In this document: positions 50,469-58,391 of the stretch, piece by piece
How positions within the stretch are numbered: position 1 is the first letter of the stretch
Layout of the letters: every line of letters starts with the position of its first letter
Origin: Streptomyces mutabilis
GTDB taxonomy: Bacteria > Actinomycetota > Actinomycetes > Streptomycetales > Streptomycetaceae
Assembly: GCF_014649815.1 (NCBI RefSeq)
Contig: NZ_BMTT01000006.1
Span: forward strand, 285,206 to 349,205
Direction: 5' to 3'
DNA: 64,000 nucleotides
Translations under genes and position numbers: made by a program
The notes under the pieces: model-generated
Told to the model about the DNA's origin: nothing
Database searches by the model: none
What the model saw: only the letters and a program-made list of their open reading frames with translations

Positions 50469-51612
50469 CCGCCCTCAGCACCACGAACTTCGGGTCGCTC
50501 GCGACCAGTTCACTGTTGCCGAACAGCCGCCGCAGTGCGACGTGGTAGCCCAGGTGCCGGTTGCCGACCACCCACAGCTCACCGCCGGGTCGCAGCACGC
50601 GCCGCGCCCCGCTGAACATCCGCCGCGCGGTGGCATCCGTCGTCGCCTGGTGGGAGTGGAAGGGCGGGTTGTTCAGCACCAGGTCGACACTGCCGTCCGG
50701 CACCCCGGCCAGCCCGTCGCCGACCCGGAACTCGGCCCTCCCCGCCGCCCCGCTCGCCTCGTACGTGGCCTCCGCGGAAGCCACGGCCTGGAAGGACTCG
50801 TCGGTGAACAGCACCTCGGCGTCCGGGTCGGCCAGCGCCACCGCCGTACCGACCACGCCGTTGCCGCAGCCCAGGTCCACCACTCGCCGGAAGCCACCGC
50901 CGTCCGGCAGGTGCCCGAGGAAGAACCGGGTGCCGATGTCGAGCCGGTCGGCGCAGAAGACACCGGCGTGATTGACGACGGTCCGTCCGGAAACGGGACC
51001 GAGGCCGTCGGGGAGCCGGTAGCGCAGCGGCCAGGGATTGGCGGGCCGCTGCAGCGAGAGGTCCGGTGTCGAGAAGATGAGCCGGGCCTTCTTCACGGCC
51101 AGCGAGGTACGGGTCGGTCCGACGATCCGCTCGAACAGCCGCAGCGTCGAGGTGTGAATCTCCTTCACCATCCCGGTGCCGACCACGACCGTGCCCTCGT
51201 GCAGGGCCGGCGCCAGCCGCAGCAGCTGGTCCTCCAGGAGCGCCAGGCTCTTGGACACCCGCACCAGCAGCACGTCGATCCGCTCCGGCGGCGGATCCTG
51301 CGTGGTGAGCAGGCGCACGGAGCCCGGCTCGACGCCCGCCCGCTCCAGGTTGGCGCGGGTCGCCTCCCGGGCGAGGTGGGAGTCGGTGATCTGAACGGGA
51401 CGGTGCGCGGCCAGCGCCGTCACCAGGGCGCCCCAGCGGTCGCCGACGACCACGACCGTGCCGGACAGCGGGACCTCCCGCTCCGCGAGGTGACCGAGCA
51501 GGTACGCGTCGGAGGCGTCCCAGGCCCGGAGCCGGTCGCGCGGGTCCTCGGGGAAGCGGGTGAGCACGTGCTCGCCCCAGGGGGTGGTCATACGGTCGGT
51601 GCGGTCGTTCAT
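50458..51612 (-). CDS. RlmG/RsmC-type rRNA guanine-N2 methyltransferase
   Basis: 384 residues in two domains: an N-terminal degenerate methyltransferase fold (VVVVGDRWGALVTALAAHRP) and a C-terminal catalytic domain with DLGCGNGVVGTAVALADPDA (SAM site) and DLVLNNPPFHSHQ (the N-P-P-F base-methylation motif). This duplication is characteristic of RsmC and RlmG, which methylate the exocyclic N2 of guanine in rRNA. ATG 51612. Which rRNA position it acts on cannot be told from sequence. Confidence 0.88.
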   Translation of the reverse strand: MNDRTDRMTTPWGEHVLTRFPEDPRDRLRAWDASDAYLLGHLAEREVPLSGTVVVVGDRWGALVTALAAHRPVQITDSHLAREATRANLERAGVEPGSVRLLTTQDPPPERIDVLLVRVSKSLALLEDQLLRLAPALHEGTVVVGTGMVKEIHTSTLRLFERIVGPTRTSLAVKKARLIFSTPDLSLQRPANPWPLRYRLPDGLGPVSGRTVVNHAGVFCADRLDIGTRFFLGHLPDGGGFRRVVDLGCGNGVVGTAVALADPDAEVLFTDESFQAVASAEATYEASGAAGRAEFRVGDGLAGVPDGSVDLVLNNPPFHSHQATTDATARRMFSGARRVLRPGGELWVVGNRHLGYHVALRRLFGNSELVASDPKFVVLRAVRK

Positions 51613-51668
51613 CGTGCGTCCCAGGCTAGCCGAGCCGCAGCTCACGCCGTGTCGGGGAGGATGGGGGG

Positions 51669-52319
51669 ATGGAGGCCGAGCTGTTCCCCAGGGCGCGCGC
51701 CGTGATCGCGCCCGGCGCCGTGCACGTACCCGACTGGCTGGAGCCCGCAGTGCAGCGCGAGCTGTTGGACGCCTGCCGCGAATGGGCCCGCCCACCGGCC
51801 GGACTGCGCACGGTCCGCACCCCGGGCGGCGGCACCATGACCGCCCGGCAGGTGTGCCTCGGATGGCACTGGTACCCGTACGCCTACGCGCGCACCGCCG
51901 TCGACGGCGACGGCGCCCCCGTGAAACCCTTCCCGGACCGGCTCGGCGAACTCGGCCGCCGGGCGGTGACCGACGCGCTGGGCGCTGGGGCGACGTCCTC
52001 GGAGCCGTACGACATCGCGCTGATCAACTTCTACGACGCCGACGCCCGCATGGGCATGCACCGCGACGCCGACGAGCGGTCCGACGCGCCCGTGGTCTCC
52101 CTGAGCCTCGGCGACACCTGTGTCTTCCGCTTCGGCAACCCCGACACCCGGACCCGCCCCTGGACCGACGTCGAGCTGCGCAGCGGCGACCTGTTCGTCT
52201 TCGGCGGGCCGTCCCGCCTCGCGCACCACGGGGTGCCGCGCGTGCACCCGGGCACCGCACCGCCCGAGTTGGGGCTCACGGGGCGACTGAACATCACGCT
52301 CCGGGTCAGTGGCCGGTAG
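51669..52319 (+). CDS. AlkB-like 2-oxoglutarate/Fe(II) dioxygenase
   Basis: 216 residues with the AlkB core: ALINFYDADARMGMHRDADE (HxD iron ligands in HRD), VVSLSLGDTCVFRFGNP, SGDLFVFGGPSRLAHHGVP (distal His) and RLNITLRVSGR (2-oxoglutarate Arg). It should remove methyl adducts from damaged nucleic acid by oxidative demethylation. It is divergent from the rRNA methyltransferase-like gene with 56 bp between the starts. A ROK regulator follows on the same strand. Confidence 0.92.
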   Translation: MEAELFPRARAVIAPGAVHVPDWLEPAVQRELLDACREWARPPAGLRTVRTPGGGTMTARQVCLGWHWYPYAYARTAVDGDGAPVKPFPDRLGELGRRAVTDALGAGATSSEPYDIALINFYDADARMGMHRDADERSDAPVVSLSLGDTCVFRFGNPDTRTRPWTDVELRSGDLFVFGGPSRLAHHGVPRVHPGTAPPELGLTGRLNITLRVSGR

Positions 52320-52355
52320 GAGCCCGGGGCCGCGGATCATGGGAGACTCCCCCTC

Positions 52356-53594
52356 ATGAGCGGCAAGGCGGACCCCCGGGCGGCGGGGGAAGGGACCACC
52401 TCGAGGGCGCGGCTGGACCGCGGGCGCGGTGCGCTCGGACCCGCGCTGGAGCTCGTGCACACCGGACGCGCCCCCACCCGCGCCGTCCTGACCGCGGAAC
52501 TCGGCGTGACCCGGGCCACGGCCGGCGCGGTCGCCGCCGAACTGGAGGCACTCGGTCTGATCCGGGTCGACGCCCGCCCCGGCGCGGCGGCCGGTTCCCA
52601 GGGCCGGCCCTCGCACCGGCTCGCCGTCGCCGAGGACGGTCCGGTCGCCCTCGCCGCCCAGGTCCACGCCGACGGGTTCCGCGCGGCGCTGGTCGGTCTC
52701 GGAGGCCGGATCGTCGCCACCGCGCCCGGCTGCGAGGTCGTCGACGCCGACCCGGCGAAGGTACTGGGCTCCGTCGTCGAGGCCGGAGCGGAACTCCTGC
52801 GGGAGACCGGACGGCGCTGCGTGGGCGCGGGCCTCGCCGTGCCGTCGGCCGTGGCGGAGCCCGAGGGCCTGGCCCTCAACCCCCTCCACCTCGCCTGGCC
52901 GGCGGGCGCCCCCGTGCGGCGGATCTTCGCCGAACAGATCCGCGCGGCCGGCATCGACGGCCTCGCGTTCGCCGCCAACGACGTCAACCTCGCCGCGCTC
53001 GCCGAGCACCGGCACGGCGCCGGGCGCGGCGCCCGCGACCTGCTGTGCGTGGCCACCGGCCACCGGGGCGTCGGCGGCGCGCTCGTCCTGGACGGCCGCC
53101 TGCACAGCGGCAGTTCCGGTCTCGCCCTGGAGGTCGGCCACCTCACCGTCAACCCCGACGGCGGCCCCTGCCACTGCGGCAGCCGGGGCTGTCTGGACGT
53201 GGAGACCGACCCGCTGGCCTTCCTCACCGCGGCCGGCCGCGAGCCGGGACCGGAGGTGTCCCTGCTCCAGCAGTCCTACGACCTGATCCGCGGCCACTAC
53301 GGCGACCCCGCCGTCCGCACCGCCACCGAGACCCTCATCGACCGCCTCGGTCTGGGCCTCGCCGGGCTGGTGAACATCCTCAACCCGGACCGCATCGTCC
53401 TCGGCGGACTCCACCGCGCGCTCCTCGACGCCGACCCCGAGCGACTGCGCGCCGTCGTCGCCGACCGCAGCCTGTGGGGCCAGAGCGGCGGCGTGCCCAT
53501 CCTGCCCTGCGGTCTGGACCACAACAGCTTGGTCGGCGCCGCCGAACTGGCCTGGCAGCCGGTCCTGGACGACCCGCTGGGCGCACTCGCGTGA
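52356..53594 (+). CDS. ROK family transcriptional regulator
   Basis: 412 residues: an N-terminal winged helix (GRAPTRAVLTAELGVTRATA, then GAVAAELEALGLIRVD) followed by a ROK domain with GHRGVGGALVLDGRLH and the zinc motif EVGHLTVNP with CHCGSRGCLD. The N-terminal kinase loop is not DxGGTK (it reads LAAQVHADGFRAAL), so it is a repressor-like sensor. The nearest genes (AlkB, VOC) are not sugar genes, so its targets are unknown. Confidence 0.88.
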   Translation: MSGKADPRAAGEGTTSRARLDRGRGALGPALELVHTGRAPTRAVLTAELGVTRATAGAVAAELEALGLIRVDARPGAAAGSQGRPSHRLAVAEDGPVALAAQVHADGFRAALVGLGGRIVATAPGCEVVDADPAKVLGSVVEAGAELLRETGRRCVGAGLAVPSAVAEPEGLALNPLHLAWPAGAPVRRIFAEQIRAAGIDGLAFAANDVNLAALAEHRHGAGRGARDLLCVATGHRGVGGALVLDGRLHSGSSGLALEVGHLTVNPDGGPCHCGSRGCLDVETDPLAFLTAAGREPGPEVSLLQQSYDLIRGHYGDPAVRTATETLIDRLGLGLAGLVNILNPDRIVLGGLHRALLDADPERLRAVVADRSLWGQSGGVPILPCGLDHNSLVGAAELAWQPVLDDPLGALA

Positions 53595-53612
53595 GCGACG
53601 CGGCCGCCCTCC

Positions 53613-54011
53613 TCAGGCCGTCGGCCGGTCGCCGCCGCTCGGTGCGTGGCTGAGGTCGACGACGCAGAAGATGGTGCCGTCCGGGTCGGCGAGGACGACG
53701 AAATCCGGGTCGGGCGGGTACAGCTCCCAGTCGACGGCCCGCGCACCGAGACCGATCAGCCGCCGCACCTCCGCCCGCTGTTCCTCGGTCGAGTCCGTGA
53801 ACAGGTCCAGATGGAGCCGGGGCCGCGGCTCGGCCGGCGACTCGCTGTACAGCAGCCCGAGGGCCCGTCCGGAACCGTCGGCGTGCTCCAGGGTCCGCCA
53901 GGTCTCGCTCGTCCACTCCTCGGCGACGACCAAATCCAGCGCGGCCGTCCAGAACTCCACCGCGCGCGGGATGTCCGTGACACCGATGACGGGGATACCG
54001 AACCTCAACAT
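53613..54011 (-). CDS. VOC family protein
   Basis: 132 residues with two beta-alpha-beta-beta-beta units: IPVIGVTDIPRAVEFWTAAL, LHLDLFTDSTEEQRAEVRRL and DPDFVVLADPDGTIFCVVDL. The His/Glu metal positions of the family are only partly conserved. Function unknown. It is 36 bp downstream of the tautomerase gene on the same strand, so it may be co-transcribed with it. Confidence 0.85.
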   Translation of the reverse strand: MLRFGIPVIGVTDIPRAVEFWTAALDLVVAEEWTSETWRTLEHADGSGRALGLLYSESPAEPRPRLHLDLFTDSTEEQRAEVRRLIGLGARAVDWELYPPDPDFVVLADPDGTIFCVVDLSHAPSGGDRPTA

Positions 54012-54047
54012 GGTCTTGAGCTTAGGCCGTTGATCCGTGAGACACGA

Positions 54048-54431
54048 TCACGTCACGTACTGGGCGAGTCCGTGGCCCAGGGACCAGTCGGCGTCGGCGT
54101 TCTCCGTCAGGGTGACGAAGACGTTGCGGGGCTCGGTCCCGGCGTACGCCTCGGCGAGTTCGGCGATCCGCCGGTACAGCGCCTGCTTCCGTTCGGCCGA
54201 ACGCCCCGACCGCAGGGTGATCGCGACGAACACGATGCCCTCGTCCCGGTGGACGCCCGCGTAGTCGTCCCAGCGCAGCGCGCCGCCGGCGCCGTCGTGG
54301 CCGGTCAGGACCTGGAACCGGTCGTCGGGCGGGATGCCGAGCGTTTCGACCAGGGCGTCGTGCACGGCACGGCCGAGCGCGTCGAGGCGGTCGGGACCGG
54401 TCGAGTGGGCATCGATGCGGACGAAGGGCAT
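54048..54431 (-). CDS. tautomerase family protein
   Basis: 127 residues starting MPFVRIDA, so the processed protein would carry the catalytic Pro1 of the 4-oxalocrotonate tautomerase family. VETLGIPPDDRFQVLTGHDG and VFVAITLRSGRSAERKQALY complete two beta-alpha-beta units, with the basic Arg residues in the second. The reaction is keto-enol tautomerisation or a related dehalogenation of a small aromatic or dicarboxylate breakdown product. It sits in a TetR-linked group with DUF4865 and a broken phosphotriesterase. Confidence 0.85.
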   Translation of the reverse strand: MPFVRIDAHSTGPDRLDALGRAVHDALVETLGIPPDDRFQVLTGHDGAGGALRWDDYAGVHRDEGIVFVAITLRSGRSAERKQALYRRIAELAEAYAGTEPRNVFVTLTENADADWSLGHGLAQYVT

Positions 54432-54480
54432 GGTGGGTCCTTAGGTCGGGTGAGGTGGGACTTTCCGGGCGTCCGGGTGT

Positions 54481-54907
54481 CAGTGCCACTCCGCGGCGAA
54501 GGCCCGCGCGGGATTGGTGACGAGAAGGCGCCGCACCAGCTTCGCCCACGGCGAGCGCGAGCCGGGGCGCCACCCGGTGCAGCAGGTGGGGCATCCCCGG
54601 CCCGCCGTCGACCGACCGCGCGGCGGCCGTCGTGGTCCAGCCCCGTCGCGGCCACGAGGTGCACGCCGGTCCCCCGGGACAACGCGGGCAGGTCGGCGGC
54701 CCGTCTGCCCAGACCGTACGGCGTCCACTGCACCACCGTCCCGCCGCCCCGCTCGAGGAACGCGGTGAGCTCCGCACGGGCCGCCGTCACGCTCCGCAGT
54801 TCCTCGCCGGGCAGCCGGGGACTGGCGAAGAACACGTGGTCGTGTGCGTCGCACACGCCCAACTCCCCGGGTGCCACGTCTCCGAGTACCGTGCGCACCG
54901 CGCTCAC
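54481..54907 (-). pseudogene. phosphotriesterase-family hydrolase with internal deletion and frameshift
   Basis: From ATG 54907 the N-terminus is normal: GVCDAHDHVFFASPRLPGEE (HxH metal site) and GGGTVVQWTPYGLGRRAADL, then GVHLVAATGLD. The frame then jumps directly into the family's C-terminus in another frame, TTTAAARSVDGGPGMPHLLH, and after one more frame change to LVRRLLVTNPARAFAAEWH. The central half of the TIM barrel, with the carboxylated Lys and later His ligands, is missing. A typical member has over 300 residues; about 140 codons remain. Non-functional. Confidence 0.75.
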
Positions 54908-55491
54908 TACTGCCGCCCCCGAGGCAACCGCGCCCGCTTTGGAGCCGACAGGTGCAGCACCTGGAAGACGTCACTCTCGCCCTCGCGCGGGGCGTCGTGC
55001 GCGTGCAGCGAGAAATGGACCAGCTCCCAGCGGGCGGTGTCCACGACCGCCGCCGCGAGCAGCGTCCCCTCCCCACCCGCCAGCCGCTCGGTCTCCCGTA
55101 CGGCCCCGGCCGCCACCTCCGACAGCGACACCCCCTCCGGCACCGGTCGCCGCCGCCGTACCGCCGTGCGCGCGGGGGAGCGGGCGGCGCCGCCCTCCTC
55201 GTAGGCGAGGCCCGTCCACTGCCGGACCGCCGGCCGGCCGAAGTCGTCGGTGGGTCGCTGGAAGGCGCCTCCCCAGAGGAAGGAGTTCATGCCCTCCAGC
55301 GTGTTCCAGATGTGGAACGGCGCGTACTGGTCGACCGGTGAGCCGTGCGCCCCGCGCTCGCGCAGCAGGTACGCCTTGAGTCCGAGGCCGGGCCAGTCGT
55401 CCAGCAGGTGCCCGGTGCGGGCGACCCGCTTTCGGATGAGGTCCGTCCCGTGTCCGACGGGCAGGGTGAACTCGTACTGCATGGCGTGCAC
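54907..55491 (-). CDS. DUF4865 family protein
   Basis: 194 residues beginning MHAMQYEFTLPVGHGTDLIR, with GHLLDDWPGLGLKAYLLRER, DQYAPFHIWNTLEGMNSFLW and RPAVRQWTGLAYEEG, a pattern I recognise as DUF4865. The function is unknown; the fold is probably a dimeric alpha/beta barrel. Members commonly occur with TetR regulators and small tautomerases, as here. Its last base and the phosphotriesterase remnant's first base coincide, so they were co-translated. Confidence 0.75.
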   Translation of the reverse strand: MHAMQYEFTLPVGHGTDLIRKRVARTGHLLDDWPGLGLKAYLLRERGAHGSPVDQYAPFHIWNTLEGMNSFLWGGAFQRPTDDFGRPAVRQWTGLAYEEGGAARSPARTAVRRRRPVPEGVSLSEVAAGAVRETERLAGGEGTLLAAAVVDTARWELVHFSLHAHDAPREGESDVFQVLHLSAPKRARLPRGRQ

Positions 55492-55518
55492 GGGAAGTCT
55501 CCAGAGGTGTGCAGTCCG

Positions 55519-56091
55519 CTAATGATCAATGGCGTCCAGCGGCGCGAGCAGGGCGAGCAGGCCACGGACGGCCGCGTCGAAGGCGGCGGGGGAGCCGGAC
55601 GCGCGGGCGAGCACGTAGCCGCCCTGGACGGTCGCGACGACCGTCGCCGCGATCTCCTCCCCGTCCAGCGAGGACGCGAACTCGCCCGACTCCTTGCCCT
55701 CCTCGACCATCTGGGCGAGCTGCTCCCGCAGCCAGTCCAGCGTCTCGTCCACGGGCGCGCGCAGGGCCTCGTCGACGATCACGTCAGGGTCCATCGTCAG
55801 CCGCCCGACCGGGCAGCCGCGCAGCACGTCGCGCTCGCGCCGCAGATACGCCTCGACCCGCTCGTACGGCGTGCCCGGGCCGCTCAGTACTCCCTCCGCG
55901 GTAGCCCGCATCTCCTCGGCTGTGCGGCGGATCGCCGCCAGCGCGAGATCGGGCTTGCCCTTGAAGTGGTGGTACATGCTGCCCTGCCCCGCGCCCGAGC
56001 GCTCCAGGATCGCCTTGGGGCTGGTGCCCACGTAACCGCGCTCCCACAGCAGCTCGCGGGTGGACTCGATCAGTCGCTCCGACGTGCTCAT
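55519..56091 (-). CDS. TetR family regulator
   Basis: 190 residues: STSERLIESTRELLWERGYV, then GTSPKAILERSGAGQGSMYH and HFKGKPDLALAAIRRTAEEM form the TetR helix-turn-helix. The ligand domain (YLRRERDVLRGCPVGRLTMD, then LDWLREQLAQMVEEGKESGE) is of the TetR_C type with a conserved Cys-Pro. It is the first gene of the DUF4865, phosphotriesterase-remnant, tautomerase, VOC group and probably represses it. ATG 56091; an imperfect operator lies just upstream. Confidence 0.92.
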   Translation of the reverse strand: MSTSERLIESTRELLWERGYVGTSPKAILERSGAGQGSMYHHFKGKPDLALAAIRRTAEEMRATAEGVLSGPGTPYERVEAYLRRERDVLRGCPVGRLTMDPDVIVDEALRAPVDETLDWLREQLAQMVEEGKESGEFASSLDGEEIAATVVATVQGGYVLARASGSPAAFDAAVRGLLALLAPLDAIDH

Positions 56092-56098
56092 GCACGCA

Positions 56099-56120
56099 CT
56101 GTACATACCAGTAGTTACAG
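56099..56120. promoter_or_regulatory. TetR operator candidate
   Basis: CTGTACATACC and AGTAGTTACAG form a 22-bp imperfect palindrome (8 of 11 positions pair), starting 8 bp upstream of the TetR start codon. Its position fits autoregulation. Confidence 0.6.
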
Positions 56121-56271
56121 AAGTCGAGGAGTGCGGGGAGCAGGGGCGGGGCGGCCGGAGTACTCCCCGCGCGGTACGCGCACTGCCGCTGGCCGTACGA
56201 CGCCCCGCACCCCCTGCCGGGACGACGCTCGGAAGCGACACGAAGGACATCGCACCGAGGAGTTGGGCGAC

Positions 56272-56556
56272 ATGCAGACCCTGGCACACTTCGGCGACGG
56301 CGGGCCCGGACCCTGGATCCTGCTCTTCCCCCTGATCTGGGCGCTGATCATCGTCGGCGGCATCACCCTGCTGCGCCGCACCGCCCGGCACGGCCGCCGC
56401 GGCCCCGGCCGGCCGCCCACCGTCGAGGACCACTCACCGATCACCGTGCTCGGCCACCGCTTCGCCTCCGGAGAGATCGACGAGGACGAGTACTGGCGCC
56501 GGCTGTCGGTGCTGGACGAGCGGTTCGGCCGTACGGGCAAGGGTGGTGCGGCATGA
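56272..56556 (+). CDS. SHOCT-domain small membrane protein
   Basis: 94 residues: one N-terminal membrane helix (PWILLFPLIWALIIVGGITL), a basic loop, then a short C-terminal domain with LGHRFASGEIDEDEYWRRLS, the SHOCT pattern (RFAxGEIxxEEYxxR). These proteins often sit beside ABC transporter genes. Its stop overlaps the start of an ABC ATPase gene (ATGA) that is broken here, so it is an orphan accessory protein. Confidence 0.8.
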   Translation: MQTLAHFGDGGPGPWILLFPLIWALIIVGGITLLRRTARHGRRGPGRPPTVEDHSPITVLGHRFASGEIDEDEYWRRLSVLDERFGRTGKGGAA

Positions 56557-56784
56557 CCACGACGACGTCCGTCCGGGCCGCCGCCCGGGTCGTCGACGCC
56601 GTGGCGGTGTACGGCGGTGGTGACACCGCCGTACGCGCCCTGGACGGGGTGAGCGTGGACTTCGGCCGGCCGCTTCACCGCCCTCATGGGGCCGTCGGGC
56701 TCGGGCAAGTCGACCCTGATGCACTGCGCCGCCGGCCTCGACACCCTCACCTCGGGCACGGCTCACATCGGCGAGACCGGGTGA
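56553..56784 (+). pseudogene. ABC transporter ATPase, frameshifted and truncated
   Basis: MTTTTSVRAAARVVDAVAVY and [12 protein letters not shown] are the normal N-terminus of a MacB/FtsE-like ATPase. A base change in length near 56665-56675 shifts the frame, and the other frame gives [20 protein letters not shown] (Walker A) and [16 protein letters not shown], then a stop at 56784. Signature motif, Walker B and the partner permease are absent. The following 200 bp (to 56982) hold no recognisable gene. So both a frameshift and loss of the 3' part have occurred. Confidence 0.75.
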
Positions 56785-56982
56785 GGCCGCGGTCGTCGAG
56801 GGTGCCGAGGTCGACCGGAGCGCCACGAGGCCCGACATCGCCGCCGGTGCCGACAACCGGAGCGAACGGGCCCGACAGCCGGTCCGGTGTCGCGGAGTCC
56901 GGCGTCAAGAGGTGTGGCCCGCCTCCCCGTCGACCGCCGGCGCTGACCCGTCGGCCCGCGGCAGCGAAAGGTCACCGCCCGG

Positions 56983-57531
56983 TCAGCCGGCAACGGCTGA
57001 CCGGGCGGGAGCGGGTTGGGAGCTGCCGAGGTCGACCGTGTGCTCGACCTCCGCGAAGGCGGTGGCCGGCACCTCCTCGACCAGACGCCGGGGCGGACGC
57101 GCCGCGACCGGCGGCGCGGTGAGCGGCGTGGCGGGAACGGCCGTCGGGAGCGTGAACCAGACGACCTTGCCGGAATCACCGTCCGGCCGGGCGCCCCAGC
57201 TCTCGCTCATCGCGGCCACCATGGAGAGCCCGCGCCCGCACGTCGCCAACGGTTCCGCGTCGTCCACCAGGGGCAGCCGCGGGTCGTGGTCGCGTACGGA
57301 GACGGTGAGCCGGTCGAGGAGCAGCTCTATCTCCACGGTGCACGTCTTGTCGGGACGGGCGTGCAGGTGGACGTTGGTCAACAATTCCGTCACGCCGAGC
57401 GCGGCCCGGTCGATCAGGGAATCCATGTGCCAGTAGCGCAATTGCGCAGATACGATTCTGCGGACCTGGCCGATCCGCGACGGCAGGGCTTGGAGCTCCA
57501 CCGTGCAGTGTCTGCTTGGGTGACTGATCAC
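56983..57531 (-). CDS. anti-sigma-factor-like ATP-binding protein (HATPase, RsbW type)
   Basis: The domain begins VISHPSRHCTVELQALPSRI at GTG 57531 and covers about 182 residues; GTG 57567 and an ATG at 57702 are possible earlier starts. The GHKL ATPase boxes are LGVTELLTNVHLHARP (N box, E-x-x-x-N) and DDAEPLATCGRGLSMVAAMS (G1/G2). No receiver or membrane part. Streptomyces has dozens of these RsbW-like kinases that sequester sigma factors or anti-anti-sigma proteins. The last 50 residues are Pro/Ala-rich and probably disordered. No sigma or anti-anti-sigma gene is adjacent. Confidence 0.8.
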   Translation of the reverse strand: MISHPSRHCTVELQALPSRIGQVRRIVSAQLRYWHMDSLIDRAALGVTELLTNVHLHARPDKTCTVEIELLLDRLTVSVRDHDPRLPLVDDAEPLATCGRGLSMVAAMSESWGARPDGDSGKVVWFTLPTAVPATPLTAPPVAARPPRRLVEEVPATAFAEVEHTVDLGSSQPAPARSAVAG

Positions 57532-57714
57532 GGCTGCGACTCCCCGACTAGAGGTCCGGAAGAACACGGAGTTCGGATCCAGCAGGGCGCACGCGGCGCG
57601 CCGCCGCCTGCTGTCATGGCCGGCGGGCTGGTTCGCAGCGTTATCGCCGGTAAACCCAGAGTGACGTGAGACCAGCGTGACGCAAGGGGTGTGGCACCGC
57701 AAGTTACGGACATC

Positions 57715-58038
57715 TCAGCCGCGACGCCCGGCCGCCCTGCGCACCGCCTCGATGAAACGGCGGGCCGCGGGCGGGCCCGGCTCACCCGGCGCGGGGTCCC
57801 GCTCGCCGAGCGTGAGCAGGTACCGCTTGCCGTTGAGGTCGGCCAGGGCGCGGTCCTCGGGGGCGAACCAGGGCCGGGAGGCGCGCACCGCCTGCACCGG
57901 GGCGCTGTCGATCTCACTGCCGTAGCTGGTGAGCAACTCCACCCTGCCACCGCTGATCCGGACCGTCCCGGCCCGGGTGAGTGAACGCAGCCGCTTGCCG
58001 ATCCGCACCCCCGTCGCCCTGAACTCCGGTTCCGCCAT
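57715..58038 (-). CDS. hypothetical protein, 107 aa
   Basis: A soluble, basic protein starting MAEPEFRATGVRIGKRLRSL at ATG 58038, with a beta-rich middle (TVRISGGRVELLTSYGSEID) and ALADLNGKRYLLTLGERDP near the end. No family recognised. Third-position GC bias and the absence of competing frames with family content support it as a real gene. It stands alone between the RsbW-like gene and the cds1-type gene. Confidence 0.6.
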   Translation of the reverse strand: MAEPEFRATGVRIGKRLRSLTRAGTVRISGGRVELLTSYGSEIDSAPVQAVRASRPWFAPEDRALADLNGKRYLLTLGERDPAPGEPGPPAARRFIEAVRRAAGRRG

Positions 58039-58391
58039 GCCGTCGCCCCCTCGTGCGCGTCGCTTGCCGGACCGTGCGCCTCGCCGGGCCCGGTACCGGC
58101 TCGTGTCGTGCTCCAGTGTGCGCCCGCGGCGGGAACCCTCCGCTATCGCCTCCCGCCCGCTGGCAGTCTGCCCGCACCGCGCGCCCAGCACCAGTACGCG
58201 CCGTCCCCTTTCCGGGGCGACCGGAGCACTCGCGCGAATGCGCCCCCGCCTGGCCGCCCCCACCCGCCCCAGTGGTGTCCTTGAGGTTCCCAAAGGTGTG
58301 TTTATGCAGGTGAGAAGCGTGTTGAAGACGCCTATGATCGAGGCGTCGGCCGCGCGAGGCGCCGTCGGCGCGCAGCGTAAGGAGCCCCGTC
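58039..58391. promoter_or_regulatory. 353-bp intergenic region with a palindrome over a -10 box
   Basis: No gene is visible; frames here are Pro/Arg-rich shadows. Near the right end GACGCCT (58327-58333) and AGGCGTC (58341-58347) are perfect 7-bp arms with a 7-nt spacer. The spacer and left arm contain TATGAT (58333-58338), a good -10 box for the gene at 58392. No -35 box is clear. A regulator binding the palindrome would directly cover the promoter. Confidence 0.5.
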
